From: Hymenobacter psoromatis | Lineage (GTDB): Bacteria; Bacteroidota; Bacteroidia; Cytophagales; Hymenobacteraceae | Assembly (NCBI RefSeq): GCF_020012125.1 | Contig: NZ_JAIFAG010000001.1 | Coordinates: 434,001-498,000, forward strand | DNA: 64,000 bases | Reading direction: 5' to 3' | In this document: piece after piece, positions 1-7,117 of the stretch | How the letters are laid out: every line of letters begins with the position of its first letter | Numbering within the stretch: the stretch's first letter is position 1 | Notes under the pieces: model-generated | The model's input: only the letters and a program-made list of their open reading frames with translations | Told to the model about the DNA's origin: nothing | The model's database searches: none | Program-made: the position numbers and the translations under genes

Positions 1-2
1 AG

Positions 3-569
3 TTAATTGTTTTGCAATGAATTAGGTAGGTTGCCTTCCCACGGCAGCATAGGCCGGTGCACCATATTCTTTAATTCGCTCAGCATGGCCTGCACGTTTT
101 CCTCCGTGTCGAGCGACTCGTAATACTGCTCACCGACCTGCACCACGGGTGCGAAGCCGCAGGCGGCCAGGCATTCCACTTCTTTCAAAGTGAAAAGCCC
201 ATCAGGGGAAGTTTCGCCCACTTTCGCGCCGGTAATGCGCTCTAGGTGCGCGGTCAACTCATCGGAGCCGCGCAACATGCAGGGGCCGGTGCGGCAAATT
301 TCCAACACGTGCTTACCCACCGGCTTGAGGTTGAACATCGTGTAGAACGTGCTCACCTCATACACCTCAATCGGCGTCAAATCCAGCGTTTCAGCCACCA
401 GGTCCTGCACCTCGGGGCTTACCCAGCCACCAAATTCTGCTTGCGCGATGTGCAGAATCGGTAGCAGCGTCGATTTCTTCCGGTCAGCGGGGTAGTGCGT
501 GAGCAGGCGTTTAATTTCGGCCTGTGCGGCGGGCGAAAATTGAGGCTTGATGGCGATATTCGGCTCCAT
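3..569 (-). CDS. nuoE: NADH-quinone oxidoreductase subunit E (24 kDa)
   Basis: This is the 24-kDa peripheral-arm subunit of respiratory complex I. It carries a [2Fe-2S] cluster next to the NADH-oxidising subunit NuoF. Four cysteines in the family spacing are visible: C92-x4-C97 in the CRTGPC segment and C133-x3-C137 in CLAAC. The thioredoxin-like fold is preceded by the usual helical N-terminus. The frame can be extended to a TTG at 584, but the ATG at 569 gives a normal N-terminus and leaves a 22-base gap after nuoD. The gene is complete at its stop (3-5), and nuoF is expected just beyond the left edge. It is the fifth gene of the nuoABCDE run. Identification is firm from motif and context. 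Confidence 0.95.
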   Translation of the reverse strand: MEPNIAIKPQFSPAAQAEIKRLLTHYPADRKKSTLLPILHIAQAEFGGWVSPEVQDLVAETLDLTPIEVYEVSTFYTMFNLKPVGKHVLEICRTGPCMLRGSDELTAHLERITGAKVGETSPDGLFTLKEVECLAACGFAPVVQVGEQYYESLDTEENVQAMLSELKNMVHRPMLPWEGNLPNSLQNN

Positions 570-591
570 ATCAGATACTTTCAACTAACAG

Positions 592-1854
592 CTAGGCGTC
601 CAACTCGCCGGCAATTACATTCATGGAAGACAAAATCACGATGGCATCCGAAAGACTCGTGCCCACTACCATCTCCGAATAGGCTTGGTAGTAGATAAAG
701 CACGGCCGCCGGAAATGCAGGCGGTAGGGCGTGCGCCCACCATCCGAAACGAGGTAAAAACCCAACTCGCCATTGCCGCCTTCCACCGAGTGGTAGACCT
801 CACCCACGGGCGCGTCAATCTCCCCCATGATGATTTTGAAGTGGTAAATCAGGGCCTCCATGTTCTTATACACCGCCTGCTTGGGGGGTAGGTAGTAGTG
901 GGGCGCATCGGCGTGGAACGGACCTTCGGGCAGCCGGTCAAGGGCCTGATTGATAATGCGCAGGCTCTGCCAGATTTCCTCATTGCGCACGATAAAGCGG
1001 TCGTAAGTGTCGCCATTGGTGCCTACCGGGATATCAAACTCGAAGTCTTCGTAGGAAGAATACGGGTTCATTACGCGCACGTCGTAATCAACGCCCGCGG
1101 CCCGGAGGTTGGGGCCAGTGAAGCCGTAGTTCAACGCCTTTTCCGCCGTAATCGGACCTACGTTCACCACGCGGTCCATGAAAATGCGGTTGCGATTGAA
1201 CATAGCTTCGAACTCCTTCATCACGGTCGGAAATTCCTTGAGCCACTTGCGCAGCTTCTCGATGGCCACGGGCGTAAAGTCGCGCTCCATGCCGCCTACC
1301 CGGCCCATATTGGTAGTCAGGCGTGAGCCGCAGACTTCCTCGTAAATCTCATAAATCTTCTCGCGCTCCTGAAACACGTAGAGGAAGCCCGTGAAGGCAC
1401 CCGTATCTACTCCCAGGATGGAGTTGCAGATAAGGTGGTCGGCGATACGGGCCAACTCCATCATAATCACGCGCATGTACTGCGCCCGTTTGGGCACCTG
1501 AATGCCCAGTAGCTTCTCTACCGTCAGGTGCCAGCCCATATTGTTAATGGGCGACGAGCAGTAGTTCATGCGGTCCGTCAGAGGCGTAATCTGATAGAAC
1601 GGCCGCCGCTCCGCGATTTTCTCAAATGCCCGGTGAATGTAGCCGATGGTGGGCACGCCCGAAATGATGCGCTCACCATCCATTTGCAGGATGTTCTGGA
1701 AGATGCCGTGCGTGGCGGGGTGGGTAGGACCCAGGTTGAGGGTCGTTAGCTCCTGCGAGAAGTCATTGAGCGTGGGCACAAGCTGTCCGCCCTGCTGCTC
1801 GCGCGCTTCCTCAACAATCTTGTGGGTGCCGGCCAGGGCGTCGTTTACTGCCAT
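592..1854 (-). CDS. nuoD: NADH-quinone oxidoreductase subunit D (49 kDa)
   Basis: This is the 49-kDa subunit of complex I (420 residues, normal length). It forms part of the quinone-binding cavity beside NuoB and descends from the large subunit of NiFe hydrogenases. The diagnostic GPTHPATHG segment lies at about residues 42-50, and the C-terminus shows the family pattern around the conserved DGG.TPYR. segment. It is a separate gene and not fused to nuoC, unlike in enterobacteria. It follows nuoC after a 122-base gap that contains an inverted repeat, which is unusual inside a nuo operon. Confidence 0.96.
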   Translation of the reverse strand: MAVNDALAGTHKIVEEAREQQGGQLVPTLNDFSQELTTLNLGPTHPATHGIFQNILQMDGERIISGVPTIGYIHRAFEKIAERRPFYQITPLTDRMNYCSSPINNMGWHLTVEKLLGIQVPKRAQYMRVIMMELARIADHLICNSILGVDTGAFTGFLYVFQEREKIYEIYEEVCGSRLTTNMGRVGGMERDFTPVAIEKLRKWLKEFPTVMKEFEAMFNRNRIFMDRVVNVGPITAEKALNYGFTGPNLRAAGVDYDVRVMNPYSSYEDFEFDIPVGTNGDTYDRFIVRNEEIWQSLRIINQALDRLPEGPFHADAPHYYLPPKQAVYKNMEALIYHFKIIMGEIDAPVGEVYHSVEGGNGELGFYLVSDGGRTPYRLHFRRPCFIYYQAYSEMVVGTSLSDAIVILSSMNVIAGELDA

Positions 1855-1864
1855 TGTGTGCTAT

Positions 1865-1965
1865 GTCATGCTGAGCTTGCGAAGCATCTTATCAGGTTCG
1901 CACTACTCGGATGATTAATTTCTGACGAGGAAGATGTGATAAGATGCTTTCCTGGTGAGCATAAC
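1865..1965. repeat. REP-like inverted repeat between nuoC and nuoD
   Basis: The arm at 1865-1894 (beginning GTCATGCTGAGCTTGCGAAG) pairs imperfectly with 1937-1965 (TGATAAGATGCTTT...GAGCATAAC). The spacer is about 42 bases and AT-rich. The element sits inside the nuo transcription unit. The arm sequence resembles, but is not the same as, the GTCATTGCGAGCG family found elsewhere in the window. Confidence 0.7.
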
Positions 1966-1976
1966 AATCTTAAAAA

Positions 1977-2546
1977 TTAACGACCGAAAAACAGGTCAGT
2001 TTTATCCTCGCGGGTGCCGTCTTCAAGCGGGTACTGCTTGCGCATGGGGTAGTAATCCATGTCCTCCACGTTCAGAATACGGCGCAGATTGGGGTGGCCG
2101 GTGAAGATGATGCCGTAGAAATCGTAGGCTTCGCGCTCCATCCAGTTGGCGGCGGCGTAGATGTCGGAGAGGGTAGGCACCACCGGGTCGGCCAGCGGAA
2201 AGAAGATTTTGATACGCACCCGAATATTATGCACCAAGCTGTGCAGGTGGTAAATCATCCCGAGTTCCTGGTTCAGGTTCTCAGGGTAATTAATCCCGCA
2301 CATCGTAGTCAGGAAGTGAAACTTCAGCGTTTCATCCTGCTGCAAGCCTTCCACAATGCGGTGAATGTGCTCGCGCTTGGTGGTGACCGTTAGCAAGCCA
2401 TACGGCTCGTGCACGTCCGTAAACGTGGCCTCGCCAAACAGGCTATGCAACAGGGCCAGCACCTGCGCGTTTTGTTGCGCGGTAGGGTCCTGCTCGGCGG
2501 CCAGCGCCTGGGCGGCGGTAGATTCTTCTTTGGTCGGGTCAGCCAT
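1977..2546 (-). CDS. nuoC: NADH-quinone oxidoreductase subunit C (30 kDa)
   Basis: This is the 30-kDa peripheral subunit of complex I (189 residues). The family signature is clear at about residues 137-158: EREAYDFYGIIFTGHPNLRR followed by IL. The C-terminus carries the usual YPMRKQYPLED segment. The N-terminal 25 residues are a charged, Ala/Gln-rich extension of no obvious function. It lies between nuoB (61-base gap) and nuoD on the same strand. NuoC scaffolds NuoD and NuoB near the quinone site. Confidence 0.95.
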   Translation of the reverse strand: MADPTKEESTAAQALAAEQDPTAQQNAQVLALLHSLFGEATFTDVHEPYGLLTVTTKREHIHRIVEGLQQDETLKFHFLTTMCGINYPENLNQELGMIYHLHSLVHNIRVRIKIFFPLADPVVPTLSDIYAAANWMEREAYDFYGIIFTGHPNLRRILNVEDMDYYPMRKQYPLEDGTREDKTDLFFGR

Positions 2547-2607
2547 TGGGCTTTTCTACTACTGGTCAAAAAAGGAGGTCATACTCATCTGGCCAACAGA
2601 CAACAAA

Positions 2608-3165
2608 TTATTTAATATTATAAGAAGCCAGCAGTGCTTGGTACTCAGGTGAGTTGCGGCGGCGGATGCTTTCATTTTTGGCCAAGTCCTGCACGCGCAT
2701 TAGGCCATCAAGCACTTGCTCGGGGCGGGGCGGGCAGCCGGGAATGTACACGTCAACCGGAATAATACGGTCAATGCCTTGCAGCACCGAGTAGCTGTCG
2801 AAAATGCCGCCCGAGCAGGCGCATGCACCCATTGCCAGCACCCAGCGGGGCTCAGCCATCTGCTCATACACCTGCTTCACGATGGGGGCCATTTTCTTGG
2901 CGATGGTGCCCATCACCATCAGCAGGTCGGCCTGGCGGGGTGAGAAGCTGGGGCGCTCGGAGCCAAAGCGCGAGATGTCGTAGTGCGAACCCATCGTGGC
3001 CATGAACTCGATGCCGCAGCAGGAGGTAGCAAAGGGCAAGGGCCAGAGTGAATTAGCGCGGGCAATGCCCACGACTTTTTCCAGCGAGGTAGCAAAAAAG
3101 CCCGCGCCCTCAACGCCCTCGGGGGCCGGCACGGATTTAATTTCGGGAACGCGGCTATCAACCAT
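2608..3165 (-). CDS. nuoB: NADH-quinone oxidoreductase subunit B (N2 cluster)
   Basis: This is the 20-kDa subunit that holds the terminal [4Fe-4S] cluster N2, which passes electrons to quinone. Ligand cysteines are visible as the tandem C49-C50 (ATSCCGIEF), C115 (MGACACSGG) and C144 (IPGCPPRPE). An extra cysteine follows at 117. The ATG at 3165 is preferred over an in-frame TTG two codons upstream. Length is 185 residues, normal for the family. Its upstream gap to nuoA contains a repetitive AT-rich stretch (3172-3279). Confidence 0.96.
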   Translation of the reverse strand: MVDSRVPEIKSVPAPEGVEGAGFFATSLEKVVGIARANSLWPLPFATSCCGIEFMATMGSHYDISRFGSERPSFSPRQADLLMVMGTIAKKMAPIVKQVYEQMAEPRWVLAMGACACSGGIFDSYSVLQGIDRIIPVDVYIPGCPPRPEQVLDGLMRVQDLAKNESIRRRNSPEYQALLASYNIK

Positions 3166-3171
3166 TTTCAA

Positions 3172-3279
3172 GTATCAATTAACAGTTATCAATTATCAAC
3201 TCAACTATCAATCAGTGAATTAGGTAAAGCCAATCCCGGCTTCGTTCGCTGACAACTGATACTTGATGACTGATAATTG
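3172..3279. repeat. ATCAATTATCAA-type repetitive spacer between nuoA and nuoB
   Basis: The spacer holds iterated ATCAATTATCAA-like words on one side. On the other side lies a partly complementary segment (GACAACTGATACTTGATGAC...). The two halves form an imperfect inverted repeat. Composition differs sharply from the GC-rich flanking genes. It lies within the operon, so any hairpin would be in the nuo mRNA. Confidence 0.55.
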
Positions 3280-3738
3280 TTAGGCGGCCTGCGCGGCGAT
3301 GGCGGGCTGCTTTTTCAACACCGGTTTCGCCGTGAAAGTTTGGTCCGGAACGGCCTCATTCCAACGCAGAATGCCTTTTTTGATGACGTAGCCGAAGCCT
3401 GCCATTAGCAGCGTCATGAAGATAATCATCTCCACAAAGCCGGCCGTACCGAGTTGCCGGAAATTCACAGCCCACGGATACATGAAAATTACCTCCACAT
3501 CGAACAGCACGAACAGAATGGCCGTGAGGAAATACTTGACCGAAATGGGCGTGCGGGCGTTGCCTACGCTCTCGATGCCGCATTCGAAGGAGGCATCCTT
3601 TACGCGGCTGTGGCGGTTGGGGCCCACCAAGTGCGAGACTATCATGGCGAAGGCCACGAAGGCCACCGCCAGCCCAAACTGAATGAGTATGGGCAGGTAG
3701 TCGCTGGGCTGGTAAGCGGAGTTAATGGCGAGAAGCAT
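3280..3738 (-). CDS. nuoA: NADH-quinone oxidoreductase subunit A
   Basis: This is a membrane subunit of complex I (152 residues). Three predicted transmembrane helices lie near residues 17-38, 68-88 and 98-119. The conserved first loop contains FECGIESVGNARTPISVKYF, and the acidic FDVEVIF motif follows at about 79-85. It is the first gene of the nuo run on the minus strand. A TACCTTTG box at 3782-3789 lies about 45 bases upstream of the ATG and probably drives the operon. The C-terminus has a short extra Lys/Ala-rich tail. Confidence 0.95.
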   Translation of the reverse strand: MLLAINSAYQPSDYLPILIQFGLAVAFVAFAMIVSHLVGPNRHSRVKDASFECGIESVGNARTPISVKYFLTAILFVLFDVEVIFMYPWAVNFRQLGTAGFVEMIIFMTLLMAGFGYVIKKGILRWNEAVPDQTFTAKPVLKKQPAIAAQAA

Positions 3739-3781
3739 AGGGGTCAGCTAGTTAGGTAGCGGGCGCGCGGGCGCGGACAGG

Positions 3782-3789
3782 CAAAGGTA
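3782..3789 (-). promoter_or_regulatory. -7 box (TACCTTTG) of the nuo operon
   Basis: On the minus strand the sequence reads TACCTTTG, a full match to the Bacteroidota -7 consensus TAnnTTTG, 43 bases before the nuoA ATG. No clear -33 TTTG was seen. Function is inferred from consensus and position. Confidence 0.6.
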
Positions 3790-3834
3790 CACCCGCGCCC
3801 GGCTGGACAAAAGCAAAAAGGGCACCGCGGCCGC

Positions 3835-4497
3835 TTAGCGCGGGGTTTCGGGGGTAGGAACCGCGCCGGGGTCCACGCTGGGCTGGCCGTTCAGGGCTCC
3901 TTCGAGGTTGCCGCCGTTGAAGTAATTCTCCGTGAAAATGCGGTAGCGGTCGAATACGGCGCGCACCGAGCGCACAAGCACATACTCGCCGCGCGGCCCC
4001 TCGGGCACAGTTACGCCCGAGGCGTAGCCATTCCAGATGGCGTTGTCGGTATGCGTGTCAATGAGCGTGACCATGAGCGTACCATCGAGCAGCAGTAGGC
4101 GGGTAGGCTGGTAGGTATGGCGCTGCTCGTCAGGGGTTTCTTCGTTCTCGGCATCATTGTCTTTCACCCACCGGGTAATGTCTTCCTGCACGAAGCCCGG
4201 AAAGCGCATGTCACCCTCGAAAAGCTTGAAGCTGACCATCAAATCAGGGTTGCGGCGCGCGAAATGGTAGCCTTGCAGGCGCATCCGCTGCTTCACGGCA
4301 TCGCGCAAAGACTCGCTGAGGCGAGTGCTGTCGGCGGTGAGGCCGTTGCCGCTCAAAAAGCCGTAGGTGCGGTAGTGCCGAAAGCGCCCCCGGTAGCTGT
4401 AGCTCGACTCGATGCGCGCCTCGCGGGAAGTGAAACAGCCCGACAGCAGCAGCAAGCCGAACAGGCAGATGAGTTGCAAAGTAACAGTTGGTTTCAT
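3835..4497 (-). CDS. DUF4136 domain-containing lipoprotein
   Basis: This is a probable outer-membrane or periplasmic lipoprotein of unknown function (220 residues). The signal peptide ends in a lipobox, LLSG-C21. The body has DUF4136 features: an early YRTYGFLSGN strand, a helix with LRDAVKQRMRLQGYH followed by NPDLMVSF, and a late GTLMVTLIDTHTDNAIWNG strand. The C-terminus is Pro-rich. It is convergent with the Uma2 gene downstream on the other strand and separate from the nuo operon. Confidence 0.8.
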   Translation of the reverse strand: MKPTVTLQLICLFGLLLLSGCFTSREARIESSYSYRGRFRHYRTYGFLSGNGLTADSTRLSESLRDAVKQRMRLQGYHFARRNPDLMVSFKLFEGDMRFPGFVQEDITRWVKDNDAENEETPDEQRHTYQPTRLLLLDGTLMVTLIDTHTDNAIWNGYASGVTVPEGPRGEYVLVRSVRAVFDRYRIFTENYFNGGNLEGALNGQPSVDPGAVPTPETPR

Positions 4498-4578
4498 GAG
4501 AGTAGGGTAGGGAATTCGTTGAACTCTCTAAGCTACACTCGGAAACCTGGTTTGCAACTAGGGCTCAGCTTATTGCCG

Positions 4579-4602
4579 CCTACCCCCCGCCGGCCGGGGT
4601 AG
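4579..4602. repeat. CCTACCCC ... GGGGTAGG hairpin upstream of the first Uma2 gene
   Basis: CCTACCCC and its exact complement GGGGTAGG face each other across an 8-base GC-rich spacer. They form a compact palindrome just before the -7 box of the Uma2 gene. It combines two copies of the word that recurs across the window. Confidence 0.6.
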
Positions 4603-4609
4603 GACGAGT

Positions 4610-4617
4610 TATATTTG
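4610..4617 (+). promoter_or_regulatory. -7 box (TATATTTG) of Uma2 gene 1
   Basis: TATATTTG matches the Bacteroidota -7 consensus and ends 23 bases before the ATG at 4641, implying a short leader. Confidence 0.55.
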
Positions 4618-4640
4618 GCTTTCCCAAAAAGGCCCGCCCA

Positions 4641-5246
4641 ATGGAACAGACCCTTGCCCGCCCGCTCCACTACTCGGCGGAAGAATATTTTGCCTTAGAA
4701 GAAAAAAGTCCGGTGCGCCACGAATTTTTCGAGGGCGAAGTCTTTGCGATGGCCGGTGCCAGCATTGCGCACAACACCATTGCTGGCAATGTGTACATGG
4801 CTTGCCGGCAGGCCCTGCGTGGCAAAAAATGCCGGGTGCAGATGGAAGCCGTGCGGCTGGCCGTAGAAGCAAATCGCTACTACGCCTACCCTGACGCGAT
4901 GGTAAGCTGCGACCCGCACGACCAGCACGAAAGCCAGCAGCTACGTAGTCCCATGCTTATCGTGGAGGTGCTTTCGCCCTCCACCGAAGCCTACGACCGG
5001 GGCCTGAAATTCAACCAGTACAAGAAGCTGCCGAGACTGCGCCATTACCTGTTAGTCTCGCAAAAAACCTGGCTGGTGGAGTGGTACCAACTCACCGAGC
5101 ACGGCGTGTGGGGGCACACTGCCCTGGCCGAAGCAGCCGATGCCATAGTGATTCCCGAATTGAATCTAACGCTGATGCTCGCTCAGATTTACGAGGAGGC
5201 AGGCATCGCGCCGATGAAAATCGGCTTTGCGGCGGAAGAGGAATAA
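4641..5246 (+). CDS. Uma2 family endonuclease-like protein
   Basis: This is a 201-residue Uma2-family (formerly DUF820) protein with a PD-(D/E)xK nuclease-like fold. Visible family landmarks are YSAEEYFALE (11-20), HEFFEGEVFAMAGASIAHN (27-45), YPDAMVSCD around D85, and LIVEVLSPST around E109 followed by YDRGLKF with K123. These are the usual candidate metal-site residues. Biological role is unknown for this family; it is often multicopy. A close paralogue lies at 5967-6578 across a phosphatase-like gene. Confidence 0.88.
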   Translation: MEQTLARPLHYSAEEYFALEEKSPVRHEFFEGEVFAMAGASIAHNTIAGNVYMACRQALRGKKCRVQMEAVRLAVEANRYYAYPDAMVSCDPHDQHESQQLRSPMLIVEVLSPSTEAYDRGLKFNQYKKLPRLRHYLLVSQKTWLVEWYQLTEHGVWGHTALAEAADAIVIPELNLTLMLAQIYEEAGIAPMKIGFAAEEE

Positions 5247-5259
5247 GTACGCGGCTTAC

Positions 5260-5841
5260 CTAACTGGGGCAGGTAACCGACGGATAAATGGCTTCCCGAC
5301 TTCTAATAAGCACGGGGCGTTTAGCCTTGCCTTTGGCCCCGCCGCCGCTGAAATCAATAATCCAGATGCTATCGAAATCGGCATCAGACCACTCTAACGG
5401 GCCTTTTATGCCCAGCTCTTTAGCGATTTCCGGGATGCTTTCGTGCTCCCATACCAGCAACGCTGTGCCCCGTTGGTACCGCAGCTCTTTGGCAATACCC
5501 TTAGTATTGTCAACATCGTAGTCGCTATTAATAACAAGGTTGCGCTGTACGGCATAAGGCGTAACCGTCTGAAACATGCGGGCCGTGCTGGTATTCTGGT
5601 CGTCAGTGCCGATGAGGGGCACGTAGGTGTAATCGGGGGGGGTAGGCATCAACTGATTGAGCACCGCCGGTAGGGCCAACGCCCGGTTGAGGCCGGCGCA
5701 GGAGAGGTTGTCACCTTCTTCAGGCTTCTCGCCGTGCCGGATAATAATGACTCGTAGCGTCGGTAGCTTAGGCGGGGCAAGCGGGCTGAGCAAATACAGT
5801 AGGTAGAGGCGGGCTTTATCGGTAGCGGTAAATTTGGGCAT
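5260..5841 (-). CDS. histidine phosphatase superfamily protein
   Basis: This is a 193-residue protein with the branch-2/PGM-like histidine phosphatase signature IIIRHGEKP. R35-H36 form the phosphorylated-histidine motif, R88 sits in the TSTARMFQT segment, and a second catalytic His is probable at H133 (LVWEHESI). There is no signal peptide, so it is probably cytoplasmic. The substrate cannot be told from sequence. The N-terminus has a short hydrophobic YLLYLLSPLAPP stretch. It lies convergent with Uma2 gene 1 (13-base gap). Confidence 0.82.
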   Translation of the reverse strand: MPKFTATDKARLYLLYLLSPLAPPKLPTLRVIIIRHGEKPEEGDNLSCAGLNRALALPAVLNQLMPTPPDYTYVPLIGTDDQNTSTARMFQTVTPYAVQRNLVINSDYDVDNTKGIAKELRYQRGTALLVWEHESIPEIAKELGIKGPLEWSDADFDSIWIIDFSGGGAKGKAKRPVLIRSREAIYPSVTCPS

Positions 5842-5953
5842 ACTGGCTGAATGGGGGGGGTAGGCAGCTAGGCCAGCTACCGTAGGGCTAGAATGTGGTA
5901 GCAGCCTTGGCCCGGTGGTTTGGTGTGGGCGATTATCTGCCGCCCGCCGCCGG

Positions 5954-5961
5954 TATCTTTG
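5954..5961 (+). promoter_or_regulatory. -7 box (TATCTTTG) of Uma2 gene 2
   Basis: TATCTTTG matches TAnnTTTG and ends only 5 bases before the ATG at 5967. If used, the transcript would be leaderless or nearly so. It also lies inside the longer reading frame that begins upstream, which argues for the 5967 start. Confidence 0.55.
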
Positions 5962-5966
5962 GTCTT

Positions 5967-6578
5967 ATGGCACAGGCAGAACTACAACAGCGCCGTTATA
6001 CGTCGGAAGAGTATTTCGCGCTGGAAGCAACCAGTGAAATTCGCCACGAGTTTTTTGAGGGCGAAGTATTTGCGATGGCGGGCGAGAGTATCGCTCACAA
6101 TATCATTGCCCAAAACTTTGTGCTGGGGTTGCGGCCCGCGTTGCGGGGCAAGAAATGTCAAGTGCTGCTGGAAACCGTTCAGCTGGCCGTCGAGCATGGT
6201 CGCCACTACACGTACCCCGATATTATGGTAAGCTGCGACCCGCGCGACCAGCTTGAAACCCGTCGGCAGCATCATCCGGCACTTATCGTAGAAGTGCTTT
6301 CGCCCTCCACAGCTGCCTACGACCGGGGTAAGAAATTCAAGCAGTACCAAAAGCTGCCCTCGTTGTGGCACTATATTTTAGTGGCGCAAACAACCTGGCG
6401 CGTCGAGTGGTACCGGCGCAACGAGGCCAGCGAGTGGGTTATTACAGTGCTCACTGAGCCGCAGGAGGTGCTGGCCATCACGGAATTGAACTTGCAGCTG
6501 ACGGTGGCCGAAGTATACGAGGAAACCGGCGTAGCGCAGCTGCGAGCGCACGGGCCGGGTGAAGGCGCGGAGGAGTAG
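5967..6578 (+). CDS. Uma2 family endonuclease-like protein (paralogue)
   Basis: This is a 203-residue Uma2-family protein closely similar to the product of 4641-5246. It shares YTSEEYFALE, HEFFEGEVFAMAGESIAHN, YPDIMVSCD (D85), LIVEVLSPST (E109) and the final tract with a conserved ELNL.L...VYEE pattern. The frame is open 24 codons further upstream, but alignment to the paralogue and the promoter box at 5954-5961 place the start at ATG 5967. The pair probably arose by duplication, with the phosphatase gene between them. Function is unknown. Confidence 0.88.
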   Translation: MAQAELQQRRYTSEEYFALEATSEIRHEFFEGEVFAMAGESIAHNIIAQNFVLGLRPALRGKKCQVLLETVQLAVEHGRHYTYPDIMVSCDPRDQLETRRQHHPALIVEVLSPSTAAYDRGKKFKQYQKLPSLWHYILVAQTTWRVEWYRRNEASEWVITVLTEPQEVLAITELNLQLTVAEVYEETGVAQLRAHGPGEGAEE

Positions 6579-6640
6579 GCAGGCGGGACTACACAAGGCG
6601 GGTAGGTGGTACTCATCCCAGAAATACAGCGGATGAGGAG

Positions 6641-7042
6641 CTAGCGTATTTTGTCTTCTAAAAACTGCAGATTATTTTTTATCAATGCGGCCAAGCAATC
6701 CTTCACGTCTTTCTCTGTCTGAGCATGGATTTCAGTTAAGTAATTGCTTTTCACCTTTTCACTTAATCCAAAGAAAGTTTTGACAAGCTTAGGCCTTTTA
6801 TAAAAAATGTACCACTCTATATTACTAATGATTGATAGGGAGAGGCCATTTTTGTTATCCATGTTTTCAACTTCCAGGGAAGGTGAATAATGAATTTCAT
6901 TTAAGGCTGTGGTTTTCATCTTGGCTAAGTATTCCTTCCAAGGAATATTCTCGAAAGTTTCCATTACTTTATGCTGGTCAATCTTTCCTAACTCAATAAT
7001 TTTTGGGTTAAACGGATTGCAGAAAGAAGCCCTGAAGTTCAT
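6641..7042 (-). CDS. hypothetical protein, AT-rich
   Basis: This is a 133-residue protein that I do not recognise. It starts at an ATG, has no signal peptide or membrane segment, and is rich in Lys, Asn and Ile. Aromatic segments NIPWKEYL (about 33-40) and NIEWYIFYKRP (about 74-84) suggest a small globular alpha/beta protein. Its composition is far more AT-rich than the flanking genes, which points to recent acquisition. It lies 75 bases downstream of the ABC exporter on the same strand and is convergent with Uma2 gene 2. Confidence 0.6.
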   Translation of the reverse strand: MNFRASFCNPFNPKIIELGKIDQHKVMETFENIPWKEYLAKMKTTALNEIHYSPSLEVENMDNKNGLSLSIISNIEWYIFYKRPKLVKTFFGLSEKVKSNYLTEIHAQTEKDVKDCLAALIKNNLQFLEDKIR

Positions 7043-7117
7043 TTTCGGTTTGGATATAATTGGCTACACCGTACTGCCGCAAGTTAGCCGCCCTACGCGC
7101 TTCCTCAAACCCGCCTC

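Noticed and set aside
7008-7117. Possible gene remnant in a short minus-strand frame overlapping the end of the ABC gene
   Set aside because: The frame is mostly a shadow of the ABC gene. The unique part of about 35 codons has no start of its own and no recognisable similarity.
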